From NCBI GenBank assembly GCA_002243285.1, contig CP022585.1:1148001-1212000 (forward strand): a stretch of 64,000 nt of DNA, read 5' to 3'. This document shows, one piece after another, positions 20,342-30,092 of this stretch. Positions within the stretch are counted from its first letter, which is position 1. The number at the start of each line of letters is the position of its first letter. A program made the translations under genes and the position numbers. Origin of the DNA: Candidatus Fluviicola riflensis (GTDB lineage: Bacteria > Bacteroidota > Bacteroidia > Flavobacteriales_D > Crocinitomicaceae). Below the pieces are notes generated by a model. It saw only the letters and a list, made by a program, of their open reading frames with translations. It was not told the origin of the DNA and searched no databases.

Positions 20342-23300
20342 ATGAAACGTTTCTGCCCTACTATTAAAATTTCCGCGATGACGCAACACGTATCGTTAGT
20401 GATGATTTTCCTGTTTTCATTGACTATCAATGTATTATCGCAAGAGAGTGATAATCAGATGAAGTCGAAAGAATACAATTTTAGTTCACTTACTACCCCA
20501 CAACGAGGAAATCTGGAAGAGTGGAAAAAATACAATGATCCTGCCGATTATGACCATCCTGAATTCGGTTATTTGCCGGAAGAAGCTCCGTGCCAAAATT
20601 GTGTGGAAGTTATTTCCAAACGTGATTTTGACAAACGTTACTTCATCAATATCGACGATCCAAGTGAGTTTTACTCGCAATCAGCCATGGGCGAACTGCA
20701 CGTGAAGATCGGAGAAGACTGGATTCGCGCAGATCATACACTCGACAAAGTAGCAGATAACGTTTACGAATCAACCAATACGCTGGAAACTGCCGGGTTT
20801 AATATCTTGGAAAACAGATCATACATTCAAACGGCAATCGGTAGTATTTACTTCAACAATTGGTCTTTATTCACCAAAACCGGCGATGTACTTACCAGCC
20901 AGGGTGTTGCCAACTGGTCTGATTATTCGGTTGGAGAAGACGGTGTGTTAATTCACAATGTATTCCCCGGAATTGATGCGGAAATGGTGGTCTTCCGTGG
21001 AGCAATTAAAACCAGTTTTATCATCCGTGAGAATCTGATGGGAACGTTCGAGGAGTTAATTTTCCGCGATCAGTTTGATACACCGTTGAGTCCAACTGTT
21101 GAGTTTACCAACGGAATCATGACCGAAGGAGCAGGAGAGCTGACAATTTTTTCTGGTTCTACTGATGTTCTTCACATGTATGAAGCAGCACTGTACGCAA
21201 AAGGTGGCCCGAAAGAATTAATGGAATCAGGCCTTTACCGTATTAACGGAAACAGCGTGGATATTGTAGTGCGGTATGATTGGATCAATGACAATATTGA
21301 CGAATACCAGATGGTGGTAGATCCTGTTGTTACAGGTACCAATACCTTGGCGCAGGCTTCTATTTTGGGTTCACAATACAACGCGAGCTGCAATTTCACC
21401 AATTCATGTAATGCAACACTTGGTGTGCCACGTCCGGCAAATGCTACCATTACAGACGTGCAATGGTCGTTCAACTATTTGGCACAAGGATCGTGCTGGA
21501 TGGAAGACGGTGCCACACGTTACGCAGTCGGTGGTTGCGTGAGTCCGAGTACCGCGGGTTTTTACTGGTTTTGTAATTTAGCAAATCCGGGAACATGCAC
21601 AGGTTCCAATATTTCCATTTTCAGTGATGTTGCGGGATGTATTCCTGCACCGGGGTGTACACCAACCACTGTCAATTTTACACTGCAGTTCTTTAGAGCT
21701 TGCTGGGGAAGTGGCGGTTGTAACAATACCTGTATCGGAGCTGCGTCTCCATGGACAATGACCATTACCGGAAATACGATTCAATACAACAACGTAGCGA
21801 ATCCGATCACCCTTTCGGCTACAACTGTTTGCGCCGGCGGAACTATTACTGCTTCCACAACCGGAGCTTTCGGTGTGCCGGGATACACATACAACTGGAG
21901 TTTCAGCCCTTCAGGAACACCTTCTGTTGGTTCCGGATCTTCTGTAGCTATTGTATTTCCTACATCGGGAAGCATCACACTTTACTCTTTTGTAACCGAT
22001 GCCTGCGGTAATCAGGTGACATATTCACGTGTTGTTACCGTCACTCCGGGACCAACAATCAATGTGAATTCACCGACCATTTGCGCTGGAGCATCAGCTA
22101 CCTTGACCGCAACCGGCGGAACAACTTATTCATGGTCACCTCCTGGTGGATTGTCTGCCACAACTGGCGCTTCTGTTACTGCGAATCCTGCGGTGACGAC
22201 GGTTTATACAGTCGTTGGAACAACTTCGGGTTGCAGCGGAACGGCAACATCAACCGTCACGGTGACACCAAATCCGGTGATCAATGTCAATTCAGCTACA
22301 ATTTGTGCCGGTGGTTCTGCTACTTTAACAGCAACAGGTGGAACAACTTATGCATGGTCACCTCCGGGTGGATTATCCGCTACAACCGGAGCATCCGTTA
22401 CGGCGAATCCTGCTGTAACAACGGTTTATACGGTTACGGGAACTACTTCCGGTTGCTCGGGAACAGCTACAGCAACTGTTACTATTGGCCCGAATCCGGT
22501 GATTAATGTCAATTCACCAACCATTTGTGCAGGTGCTTCTGCAACGCTTACTGCCAGCGGAGCAACAACTTATTCCTGGTCACCGCCGGGTGGTTTGTCA
22601 GCGACTACAGGAGCAAGTGTTACTGCCAATCCTGTAGTTACAACGGTTTATACCGTTACGGGAACAATTGGGGGTTGTACCGGAACAGCGACTTCAACGG
22701 TGACAGTTACTCCGAATCCGGTGGTGAATGTCAACTCACCAACCATTTGTGCCGGAGCAAGCGCAACATTAACTGCTAACGGAGCTACAACTTATGCCTG
22801 GTCGCCTCCGGGTGGACTTTCCGCTACGAGTGGAACCTCTGTTACTGCCAACCCTGCGGTTACAACGGTTTATACCGTTACCGGAACCACTGGAAGTTGT
22901 GCGGGAACAGCTACTGCAACAGTTACCGTGAATCCGATTCCGGTAGTAGTGGTAAATGGTGCAACTATTTGTGATGGCGCTTCCACGACGTTAACCGCCA
23001 ATGGCGCGACGACTTATGTATGGTCGCCGTCTTCCGGTTTATCAGCAACTTCAGGTTCTTCCGTCACGGCAAATCCTGCTGTAACAACAACTTATACGAT
23101 TGATGGTACAACCAACGGCTGCACGGGAACAACGACCGCCACAGTTACCGTAAATCCGAATCCGGCGGTAAATGTCAACTCAGCAACCATTTGCGCCGGA
23201 GCTTCGGCAACATTAACCGCAAACGGTGCAACCAGTTATACATGGTCACCTCCCGGGGGATTGTCTGCTACTTCAGGAGCCAGTGTTACTGCCAATCCAG

Positions 23301-24847
23301 CTGCGACAACGGTTTACACGGTTACAGGAACTACATCGGGTTGTACAGGAACCGCCACTTCAACGGTTACGGTAAATCCGAATCCAATAGTGAATGTCAA
23401 CTCAGCAACGATTTGTGCTGGATCAAGTACTACACTTACAGCCAATGGAGCCACCACTTATACATGGTCACCTCCGGGCGGATTGTCTGCCACTTCAGGA
23501 ACATCCGTTACAGCAAATCCTGCCGTAACAACTGTTTACACAGTTACCGGGACTATCGGAAGCTGCACTGGAACAGCAACTTCAACCGTCACAGTGAATC
23601 CGTTGCCGGCAGCAGTTGCAGGAAATAACGGTCCGCTTTGTCCGGGAGATCAGTTAAATCTTACAGCTGCAAATGTTCCCGGAGCCACGTATAGCTGGAC
23701 GGGGCCGAATTCATTTGCTTCGGTTCTTCAGAATCCGACCAACGCAAGTATTGTAGCTGCTGACGCCGGAGTTTATACCCTTACAGTTACGCTCAATGGT
23801 TGTACTTCAACGACAACAACTACACTTGCATTGAATCCGGGAGCTTCTACGGTGATCAATCCTTCGGGACCCTATTGCTCGAATGGAAGCCAGGTTACGT
23901 TAACTGCCGCGAGTCCCGGAGGATTATGGACAGGGAATGGAATTGTCAATTCGGCTACCGGTTTATTTGACCCGTCAGTGGCTCAAATTGGTAACAATAC
24001 TGTCACGTACGATGTACCAAATGGTTGTGGAGGACCTTCTTCTGCAACAATCGTAGTGCTGGCGATCCCAATGGTGAATTTTAGTCCGAACGTCACTTCC
24101 GGTTGTGCGCCGTTGCCGGTAACCTATACGAATTTATCCAATCCACAGGGCTCTAATGTCACGTGGGATTTCGGGAACGGCGGTTCTGCAAGTACCGTTG
24201 CTTCTGCAAGTACGACTTATACAAACGATGGTTGTTATGATGTGACGTTAACGGTGACAGATAACCAGGGATGTACCAATTCTGCTACGCTGAACGATAT
24301 CGTTTGTGTGATTCCTGCGCCAATTGCAGCGTTTACCACAAGTGAGTCTATCGCTACAATTACCGATCCTTCGTTTCAGTTTATAAACGAAAGTTCCAAC
24401 GCTGTTTCATACGTTTGGGAATTTGGTGACGGCACATCTTCTACTGGCATAAGTCCGGATCATACGTATCCGGGAGAAGGTGGTTATGAAGTCATTCTGA
24501 TCGCTACTAATGCGGCCGGTTGTATTGATACAGCAGAATTATCTGTAAAAGTGATCGAAGAATTGATTTACTACATTCCAAATACGTTCACACCGGATGG
24601 AAATGAGTTTAACAATACATTCCAACCCGTTTTCACTTCAGGATTTGATCCGTATACCTTTAATATGAAGATCTTCAACCGCTGGGGTGAAACCATTTTC
24701 GAAACGAAGAATCACGAAATCGGGTGGGACGGAACGTATGACGGAAAACTGGTTCCGCAAGGCACCTATACCTGGAAAGTGTATTTCAGGGATGCTGAAA
24801 CAGATAAGAAATACGAAGATTTCGGACATATTTTATTGATCCGCTAA
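20342..24847 (+). CDS. Giant repeat-rich surface protein with T9SS type B C-terminus
   Basis: A 1501-residue exported protein whose signal peptide ends near VLSQ (residue 31). An N-terminal domain of about 320 residues contains PCQNCVEV and DLTGSW-free, non-enzymatic sequence. A Cys-rich stretch follows (about 340-480). Seven 74-residue Ig-like repeats (about 570-1090) each carry ATICAGASATLT and WSPPGGLSAT. Two PKD-type domains (near 1273 and 1358; FGNGGS, FGDGTSS) lead to a gliding-type T9SS sorting domain (about 1405-1501; YIPNTFTPDGNEFNN, FNRWGETIF). The composition is dominated by T, S, A, G and N. The C-terminal third is clearly paralogous to the protein at the right edge (61402). Role is probably adhesion or surface coating, by inference. 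Confidence 0.9.
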   Translation: MKRFCPTIKISAMTQHVSLVMIFLFSLTINVLSQESDNQMKSKEYNFSSLTTPQRGNLEEWKKYNDPADYDHPEFGYLPEEAPCQNCVEVISKRDFDKRYFINIDDPSEFYSQSAMGELHVKIGEDWIRADHTLDKVADNVYESTNTLETAGFNILENRSYIQTAIGSIYFNNWSLFTKTGDVLTSQGVANWSDYSVGEDGVLIHNVFPGIDAEMVVFRGAIKTSFIIRENLMGTFEELIFRDQFDTPLSPTVEFTNGIMTEGAGELTIFSGSTDVLHMYEAALYAKGGPKELMESGLYRINGNSVDIVVRYDWINDNIDEYQMVVDPVVTGTNTLAQASILGSQYNASCNFTNSCNATLGVPRPANATITDVQWSFNYLAQGSCWMEDGATRYAVGGCVSPSTAGFYWFCNLANPGTCTGSNISIFSDVAGCIPAPGCTPTTVNFTLQFFRACWGSGGCNNTCIGAASPWTMTITGNTIQYNNVANPITLSATTVCAGGTITASTTGAFGVPGYTYNWSFSPSGTPSVGSGSSVAIVFPTSGSITLYSFVTDACGNQVTYSRVVTVTPGPTINVNSPTICAGASATLTATGGTTYSWSPPGGLSATTGASVTANPAVTTVYTVVGTTSGCSGTATSTVTVTPNPVINVNSATICAGGSATLTATGGTTYAWSPPGGLSATTGASVTANPAVTTVYTVTGTTSGCSGTATATVTIGPNPVINVNSPTICAGASATLTASGATTYSWSPPGGLSATTGASVTANPVVTTVYTVTGTIGGCTGTATSTVTVTPNPVVNVNSPTICAGASATLTANGATTYAWSPPGGLSATSGTSVTANPAVTTVYTVTGTTGSCAGTATATVTVNPIPVVVVNGATICDGASTTLTANGATTYVWSPSSGLSATSGSSVTANPAVTTTYTIDGTTNGCTGTTTATVTVNPNPAVNVNSATICAGASATLTANGATSYTWSPPGGLSATSGASVTANPAATTVYTVTGTTSGCTGTATSTVTVNPNPIVNVNSATICAGSSTTLTANGATTYTWSPPGGLSATSGTSVTANPAVTTVYTVTGTIGSCTGTATSTVTVNPLPAAVAGNNGPLCPGDQLNLTAANVPGATYSWTGPNSFASVLQNPTNASIVAADAGVYTLTVTLNGCTSTTTTTLALNPGASTVINPSGPYCSNGSQVTLTAASPGGLWTGNGIVNSATGLFDPSVAQIGNNTVTYDVPNGCGGPSSATIVVLAIPMVNFSPNVTSGCAPLPVTYTNLSNPQGSNVTWDFGNGGSASTVASASTTYTNDGCYDVTLTVTDNQGCTNSATLNDIVCVIPAPIAAFTTSESIATITDPSFQFINESSNAVSYVWEFGDGTSSTGISPDHTYPGEGGYEVILIATNAAGCIDTAELSVKVIEELIYYIPNTFTPDGNEFNNTFQPVFTSGFDPYTFNMKIFNRWGETIFETKNHEIGWDGTYDGKLVPQGTYTWKVYFRDAETDKKYEDFGHILLIR
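22050..23610 (+). repeat. Seven tandem 222-bp coding repeats
   Basis: The NVNSPTICAGAS-type word starts near 22065, 22284, 22506, 22728, 22950, 23171 and 23393, a period of 222 bp (74 codons). Protein identity is high, while silent positions differ more than in the 735-bp repeat at 5229, so these are older. The fifth unit is the most diverged (NGATICDGAS, WSPSSG). Related units occur singly in the 61402 protein. Confidence 0.9.
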
Positions 24848-24872
24848 GATTCAGTAACAGAATTTAAATAAT

Positions 24873-24997
24873 TCCCACGAATTTACGAATTACAGCTCGG
24901 CTAACGGACTCGCATTTTTGTGTGTAATTGGGTATGATTATTTGGTCACAACATAGTGCGTCCGTTAGGCGCGCAAAAAATTAGTGAATTCGTGGGA
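24873..24997. repeat. Dispersed palindromic element, copy A
   Basis: The ends read TCCCACGAATTTACGAATT and, inverted, AATTAGTGAATTCGTGGGA. Inside these is a second inverted pair, GGCTAACGGACTCGC with GCGTCCGTTAGGC. The total is 125 bp, between two converging genes. Copies B (32637) and C (44068) share the ends. Confidence 0.85.
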
Positions 24998-25108
24998 GAG
25001 AAAAAGTATTGCTTTTGACGCAACAAGCGTTAGTGCAGTAGTCTCGGCTAGCCCAGACTAATCATCAATATTCCTGAAAGATTAAGCAAATCATTATCCT
25101 TCCGGAAT

Positions 25109-27586
25109 TTAATGATTCGGAAGGATAATTATTTTTTCTGTCGCAACTTCACCCTTGGAATAATTAACGCTGATAAAATACATTCCCGGCACGAGCGAAT
25201 GTGAATCGATGATTGTTTGCTGATTCATCTCACCTTTTATCACGATATTTCCCTGCTGGTCAATTACCTTGAATGATTGCGCATTGACAGTTGTTTTCAA
25301 TGAAAAGGAACCGTTTGATGGATTCGGAAAGACGATTAACTCCGGTCCGTTCTCCAAAGCAGTCAATCCGCTTATTTCGGTGTTTCCGGTTTTCATTCCG
25401 TTTCCAAAACTCGTTACCCAAACTTCATTCGCGTTATGAGAATGAAAGAACACGCGCATTGGGTGCTGGAAATCGTAGTTCATCAATTGGGTGAAAGTCG
25501 GGCTGGCTTCAGTAGCATTTTCCGAATACCACAAGCCATCTGACTCGGTAGTTGCATAAACAATTGCCGGGTTTTGCGGATGAATTCCAGCTGATTCTAC
25601 CCGGTAACTATCAAACACCAGCGTCCAGGTCAACCCGCGATCAGTTGTTTTGTACAAACCACCTTTATCGTTGGCTGCGCCACCCCAGCCACTGTGAACA
25701 GCAACATACCACGTGTTTTGATTCACATCGTTCGGGTCGATGACCACATCTTTGGTCCAGTAGTGCATTTCGTCATCCATGGAAACATCCTCCCAGCTTA
25801 CACCATCATTTGTTGATACAAAAACCCCTGAGCTGGCCGTGAAATTGTTGGTTCGGCGTCCTGACCAGCTCGAAACAATTGTACCGTCGTTCAGCACACT
25901 GATTGTATACGGATGGCCTTCCGTTCGTGTAGGTGAAGTGGTTATGGACCAGGTTGAAGCGGCTCCGTTGCCCAGGTTACTTGTTCGATAAATTCCGCCA
26001 CTCGCACTGTTGACAACACTGGCATACAATTCTTCAGGGTTCGTTGGATCCAAAGCAAGCCAGATAACCGGCATGGAAAAATCGTGTAGTATCTGCCAAT
26101 TGGCGCCATTATCGGTCGAATAAAGAATAGCGCCATCACCGGCGTCGATGCGCGCATCCGTCAGGTACGTGCTTTGATACAAATCATGAACGCTGGAAAC
26201 AGCGGCATAAAGTGTTCCGTTGGAAGCTTTTACAACATGGTAAACCGTATTGTAATCAATGCCGTTATAGTCCATTTTCCACTTTGCACCACCGTCTGCA
26301 CTTCGAATAGCTGTGATGTCAGTATAACTAGAGAAAATGGACAAACTGTCGATCCAAAGCATGTTCCAGCAAGACGTGTTTTCCAATCCGTTACCTGCGT
26401 AAGCTTGATCTACCGGAGTAGATGCACCGGAAGGATTTTGGTCCTGGGTTTCGACATAAGCTTGTTTCCAGCTGGTTCCGCCATTCTCGGTGACGTGTGC
26501 AAAGCCAAAATCGGTAATAATCACCGTGTTTGGATCATTCGGAGCTACATCCAATCCAAATACGATTTCGCCGTACCACCAGTTTTCATCACCCTGGTAA
26601 CCGCTCCAACCGGTTGCAATGTTTTGATTGTTGTAGGTCAGAAACACTTCCGACCAGCTTATGCCGCCATTTTCGGTTTTATAAACTACCGGAAAACTGT
26701 TGTTGGTATTGGTTCCCGCGGTATAAAAAGTGTTGATATCGATCATGGAAGAGGAAATCAGGAATACCTCGTGATCACCATCTATTCCGTTGGTAACGTT
26801 TTCCCAATTGGCGTTTCCGTAATCCATTTTGAAGATTCCGGTGCAAATTCCGATGTCAAGTGCATTGATCCCCGGGTATAAATCATCTGCAACTGCGGTA
26901 GTTCCCATTAAACGCACCTGGTTTCCGGTTTTACTTCCGGTGAAGGAGATAAATCCATTATTGGCAGATAATCCGGGGGTATTGTCGAGGGTAAATGAAT
27001 CACCGTTGTTGGTTGAAACTAATAATCCCTCCCGTGTTCCTATAAAAATGGAGCTACCATCCCAAAAAACACCTGCGATATGAAAATCTCCCGACGAATA
27101 AACGCTTGAAAAAGTGGTTCCGCCGTCGCTTGAATAAAACAATTCATCATAAGAAGCGACCAGTAAACGCAATGTTGAGTTGGGATCGGCTGAAATGTAC
27201 CAAACGTCTCCGCCTGTAGGATCAGTATCGGTGGGCGACCAGTGAATACCGAAATCGCTGCTTTTTACCGGATATCGTTCGTCTGTGATGTAATTCATAT
27301 TGACACTGTAGAGAATACTTGGATTGGAAGTATATTCTACGGTATGCTGACCACCGGTCGAAATAAGCTCGGTGAAATGCACCAGATTCCAGTTGGCGCC
27401 CATGTTGTTTGTATGGAAAACCTCCGACATGTCACATTGCAGGTACATATTTGACGCGTCATTCGGGCTGATCGTTGGAGCAAATAAAGCGCCACCGCCA
27501 CCAATTCCGCGACTTGCCCATTGAGAGGGTTGGGCAACTAATAAACAGGGAAGTAACCATGTGAGGACCAACAGCAGCTTTTTCAT
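25109..27586 (-). CDS. BNR/Asp-box beta-propeller exported protein with T9SS type A sorting domain
   Basis: 825 residues from the ATG at 27586; the frame is open to a TTG at 27595, but MKKLLLVLTWLLPCLLVAQ is the better signal peptide. The body carries many sialidase/Vps10-type Asp-box units (SxDxGxxW pattern: STDNGANWQ, TTDRGLTW, TENGGISW, STNDGVSW), spread over residues 40-730 and typical of two stacked seven-bladed propellers. The opening WASRGIGGGGALF recalls GH74-like and photosystem-assembly-like propellers, but no catalytic pair can be named. The last 80 residues (VFPNPSNGSF...GMYFISV...EKIIILPN) are a type A T9SS sorting domain. Substrate unknown. Confidence 0.85.
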   Translation of the reverse strand: MKKLLLVLTWLLPCLLVAQPSQWASRGIGGGGALFAPTISPNDASNMYLQCDMSEVFHTNNMGANWNLVHFTELISTGGQHTVEYTSNPSILYSVNMNYITDERYPVKSSDFGIHWSPTDTDPTGGDVWYISADPNSTLRLLVASYDELFYSSDGGTTFSSVYSSGDFHIAGVFWDGSSIFIGTREGLLVSTNNGDSFTLDNTPGLSANNGFISFTGSKTGNQVRLMGTTAVADDLYPGINALDIGICTGIFKMDYGNANWENVTNGIDGDHEVFLISSSMIDINTFYTAGTNTNNSFPVVYKTENGGISWSEVFLTYNNQNIATGWSGYQGDENWWYGEIVFGLDVAPNDPNTVIITDFGFAHVTENGGTSWKQAYVETQDQNPSGASTPVDQAYAGNGLENTSCWNMLWIDSLSIFSSYTDITAIRSADGGAKWKMDYNGIDYNTVYHVVKASNGTLYAAVSSVHDLYQSTYLTDARIDAGDGAILYSTDNGANWQILHDFSMPVIWLALDPTNPEELYASVVNSASGGIYRTSNLGNGAASTWSITTSPTRTEGHPYTISVLNDGTIVSSWSGRRTNNFTASSGVFVSTNDGVSWEDVSMDDEMHYWTKDVVIDPNDVNQNTWYVAVHSGWGGAANDKGGLYKTTDRGLTWTLVFDSYRVESAGIHPQNPAIVYATTESDGLWYSENATEASPTFTQLMNYDFQHPMRVFFHSHNANEVWVTSFGNGMKTGNTEISGLTALENGPELIVFPNPSNGSFSLKTTVNAQSFKVIDQQGNIVIKGEMNQQTIIDSHSLVPGMYFISVNYSKGEVATEKIIILPNH

Positions 27587-27699
27587 ACGAATCAATTTGG
27601 GGTAATAAGCCGAAAAATACGTCTGTTTCAGTTAGAAAAAAAATAGATGACGGTTATTACTTAACCTTTTACAAGAAAAAACAATAGCGTATGATTTCT

Positions 27700-27805
27700 A
27701 ACCACATAGGTCACAATAGGAAACATAGAAATGCAAAGAACCTAGAAAACCTAAGAAACTCAAAAAAAACGATGTTCCCTATGTGTACTATGTGGCTAAA
27801 TTATA
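27700..27805. repeat. CCACATAGG inverted intergenic repeat
   Basis: AACCACATAGGTCACAATAG at the left is mirrored by CTATGTGTACTATGTGG at 27780-27796, with an A-rich loop containing aagaacctagaaaacctaag. This is a dispersed-repeat type in appearance, though it is the only copy of this kind I see in the window. Confidence 0.5.
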
Positions 27806-27823
27806 GTCTGAACTTTGCGGTTC

Positions 27824-28537
27824 CTACTGCTTTTTACCCAGCGCAAACATCGTCGGGTTCTTCGCAAGATCAAATGCGTTTTCGCGCCAGTCAACAATTG
27901 CGCGGGTATTGATGTGTTCGTCGGGTAACGTCAGATTAGTAGCCACGCACAGGTAGGTATCGTCGCTTAGTTCGTTCAATAAATCGTCGAGTACGTGCAT
28001 GTTGCGGAACGGTGTGTCCATAAACAATTGCGTTTCACCCGATTTGCGCACACGGGCTTCCAGGTCTTTCATCTTACGAACGCGCTCCTTTTTATCTTTC
28101 GGTAAATAACCGTGGAAGGTGAATTGTTGTCCGTTGAAACCGCTTCCGATCAGGGTTAATAAAATCGAACTTGGACCAACCATCGGACTTACACGGATGT
28201 TGTGTTCATGCGCCAAGGCTGTTAAAACTGCTCCCGGGTCAGCAATTCCCGGACAACCGGCTTCGCTCAACACACCTACATTTTCGCCGTTTTTCAACAA
28301 GCGGATCAGGCCCATCAATTCGGGCGCAGCCGTATTTTTGTTCATGATTACAAACTCAGAATCATCGATTGGAAACTGACGGTCGATTTTTCGGAGAAAC
28401 CTTCTGGCCGATTTGATCTCTTCAACCGCGAAATGACGTAATTGAATCGCAGTTTCAGCTACTGCCGGTGGAATAATATTGTCTAATTGTTCGCCGCCAA
28501 GCGTGTTGGGAATTAAAAACAGGGTGCCTGTTGCCAT
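27824..28537 (-). CDS. RsmI-like tetrapyrrole-methylase-fold methyltransferase
   Basis: A 237-residue cytoplasmic SAM-dependent methyltransferase of the tetrapyrrole methylase fold, related to RsmI (16S rRNA C1402 2'-O-methylation). Seen motifs are VLSEAGCPGIADPGA, the SAM-loop signature of RsmI, followed by VGPSSILLTLIGSGF and FHGYLPKDKKER. The N-terminus GTLFLIPNTLGG differs from classical RsmI (LYVVATPIGN). Bacteroidota often carry such a second, divergent copy, so the target may not be C1402. It follows the low-molecular-weight phosphatase gene after 21 nt and is probably co-transcribed with it. Confidence 0.85.
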   Translation of the reverse strand: MATGTLFLIPNTLGGEQLDNIIPPAVAETAIQLRHFAVEEIKSARRFLRKIDRQFPIDDSEFVIMNKNTAAPELMGLIRLLKNGENVGVLSEAGCPGIADPGAVLTALAHEHNIRVSPMVGPSSILLTLIGSGFNGQQFTFHGYLPKDKKERVRKMKDLEARVRKSGETQLFMDTPFRNMHVLDDLLNELSDDTYLCVATNLTLPDEHINTRAIVDWRENAFDLAKNPTMFALGKKQ

Positions 28538-28558
28538 AGTATGTGTTTCTCCTAAATA

Positions 28559-29023
28559 TTAATTGTTGAATCCTGCATTGCGCAGAAAAGCGTTGGTGGT
28601 ATTGTCCAGTAATTCGATCACGTCCCGGAAATCATGCTCGTCTCCGTAATAAGGATCAGGAACTTCGCGGTCTTCACCCGGAAATAATTCATTAAGGTAA
28701 AGCGTCACTTTTGCTTTGTCAGCCTCATTTCTTGCCAGCCGGATGACATTGTTGAAATTACTTTTATCCATCACGAAGATACGGTCGAACCTGTCAAAAT
28801 CGGCTACTACAAATTGCCGTGCAGAAAGGTTATCAATGGAAACACCTGACTCTTTGGCAAACTTTCGCATGCGCGAATCGGGTTGTTTTCCCACATGATA
28901 ATTGGCTGTTCCGGCAGAATCGACTTCAATCGGAAGCCCTTTTTCCAGAATGCGATGCCGCAACCATCCGTCGGCCATCGGAGACCGGCAAATATTGCCC
29001 AGACAAACCATTAAAATGCGCAT
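28559..29023 (-). CDS. Low-molecular-weight protein-tyrosine phosphatase
   Basis: A 154-residue cytoplasmic phosphatase. The P-loop C-X5-R is CLGNICRS at residues 7-14 (VCLGNICRSPMADG), and the general-acid Asp lies in PDPYYGDEHDF near residue 122, so both catalytic elements are intact. It is first in a two-gene unit with the RsmI-like gene, and has a good promoter at 29059-29087. In other bacteria such enzymes act on BY-kinases or free phosphotyrosine proteins; no kinase gene is near. Confidence 0.92.
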   Translation of the reverse strand: MRILMVCLGNICRSPMADGWLRHRILEKGLPIEVDSAGTANYHVGKQPDSRMRKFAKESGVSIDNLSARQFVVADFDRFDRIFVMDKSNFNNVIRLARNEADKAKVTLYLNELFPGEDREVPDPYYGDEHDFRDVIELLDNTTNAFLRNAGFNN

Positions 29024-29058
29024 TGTGTTACCTTATTGTAAACCATTACTTATAGCTG

Positions 29059-29087
29059 CAAAGATAACATCTTTTTAGGATCGCAAA
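29059..29087 (-). promoter_or_regulatory. Promoter of the phosphatase/methyltransferase pair
   Basis: Read on the minus strand: TTTTG, 17-nt spacer, TATCTTTG. Both halves of the Bacteroidota consensus TTTG-N17-TAnnTTTG are present. The -7 box ends 35 nt before the ATG at 29023. Confidence 0.75.
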
Positions 29088-29222
29088 ATCTTCGTTGAAT
29101 GTTACCATTCGTCCGCTTAAACAAGAAAAATATTCATTTAACATATTTTAAATCCAACCATGTAAACCTTATGTATCATATAGTCGTTATATTTAGTATA
29201 AACCGCAACACACACAAAAGCC

Positions 29223-30092
29223 ATGAGACAATTAAAGATCGTCAAGCAAGTCACCAACCGCGAAACCGCTTCGCTGGATAAGTATTTGCAGGAAATCGGG
29301 CGCGTAGAATTGATTTCTGCGGAAGAAGAAGTTGAGCTGGCACGCAGAATCCGTACAGGTGACAAACGTGCGTTAGAACGCCTTACAAAAGCAAATCTTC
29401 GTTTTGTGGTGTCTGTGTCAAAACAGTATCAAAACCAAGGGTTGTCATTGCCGGATCTGATCAACGAGGGAAATCTTGGATTGATAAAAGCTGCTGAGCG
29501 TTTTGATGAAACAAGAGGGTTCAAGTTCATTTCTTACGCTGTTTGGTGGATTCGCCAGTCTATCCTTCAGGCATTGGCAGAACAAGCCCGGATTGTGCGT
29601 TTGCCATTGAATAAGATCGGTACAATTAATAAAATAAATCGCGCCTACAGTGAGTTGGAGCAGTTATACGAACGTCCTCCTTCTGCTGATGAATTGGCAG
29701 AGCATTTGGAATGTTCAACCGAAGAAGTGCGCCAGTCGCTTGCGAATACCGGCCGCCATGTTTCGATGGATGCTCCGCTGATCGATGGTGATGAATCATC
29801 GTCAAGTATGTATGATGTGTTACCGAATGATTCTCTTCCTGGCCCTGAACTGGATCTGAATAAAGAATCGCTCAGAAAAGACATTGAACGTTCATTGGCA
29901 ACGTTAACGGGTAGAGAAGGAGACGTGGTGCGTTTGTACTACGGTTTGAACGGAAAACACCCGTTGACATTGGAAGAAATAGGCGATTTGTTTGATTTGA
30001 CCCGCGAACGTGTGCGCCAAATCAAAGAAAAAGCAATTCGACGCTTGAAACATACGTCCCGAAGCCGGATGCTTAAGACATACTTAGGTTAA
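29223..30092 (+). CDS. rpoD: Primary sigma factor RpoD (SigA)
   Basis: The housekeeping sigma factor in the short 289-residue form found in Bacteroidota, without region 1.1. Region 1.2 is [17 protein letters not shown], region 2 includes [16 protein letters not shown] and [18 protein letters not shown]. The -10 recognition helix of region 2.4 ([15 protein letters not shown]) follows. The region 4 helix-turn-helix is [20 protein letters not shown]. It would recognise the TAnnTTTG promoters noted here. Its stop overlaps the stop of priA by 4 nt on the other strand (shared TTAA at 30089-30092). Confidence 0.96.
   Translation: MRQLKIVKQVTNRETASLDKYLQEIGRVELISAEEEVELARRIRTGDKRALERLTKANLRFVVSVSKQYQNQGLSLPDLINEGNLGLIKAAERFDETRGFKFISYAVWWIRQSILQALAEQARIVRLPLNKIGTINKINRAYSELEQLYERPPSADELAEHLECSTEEVRQSLANTGRHVSMDAPLIDGDESSSSMYDVLPNDSLPGPELDLNKESLRKDIERSLATLTGREGDVVRLYYGLNGKHPLTLEEIGDLFDLTRERVRQIKEKAIRRLKHTSRSRMLKTYLG

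Noticed and set aside
22050..23610. CRISPR-like periodic repeats
   Set aside because: The period is 222 bp in frame, repeats and spacers are not distinguished, and the translation is a regular Ig-like series.
26174..26881. 235-codon plus-strand frame inside the BNR protein gene
   Set aside because: It is antisense to a strongly supported Asp-box protein and its sequence has no family features.
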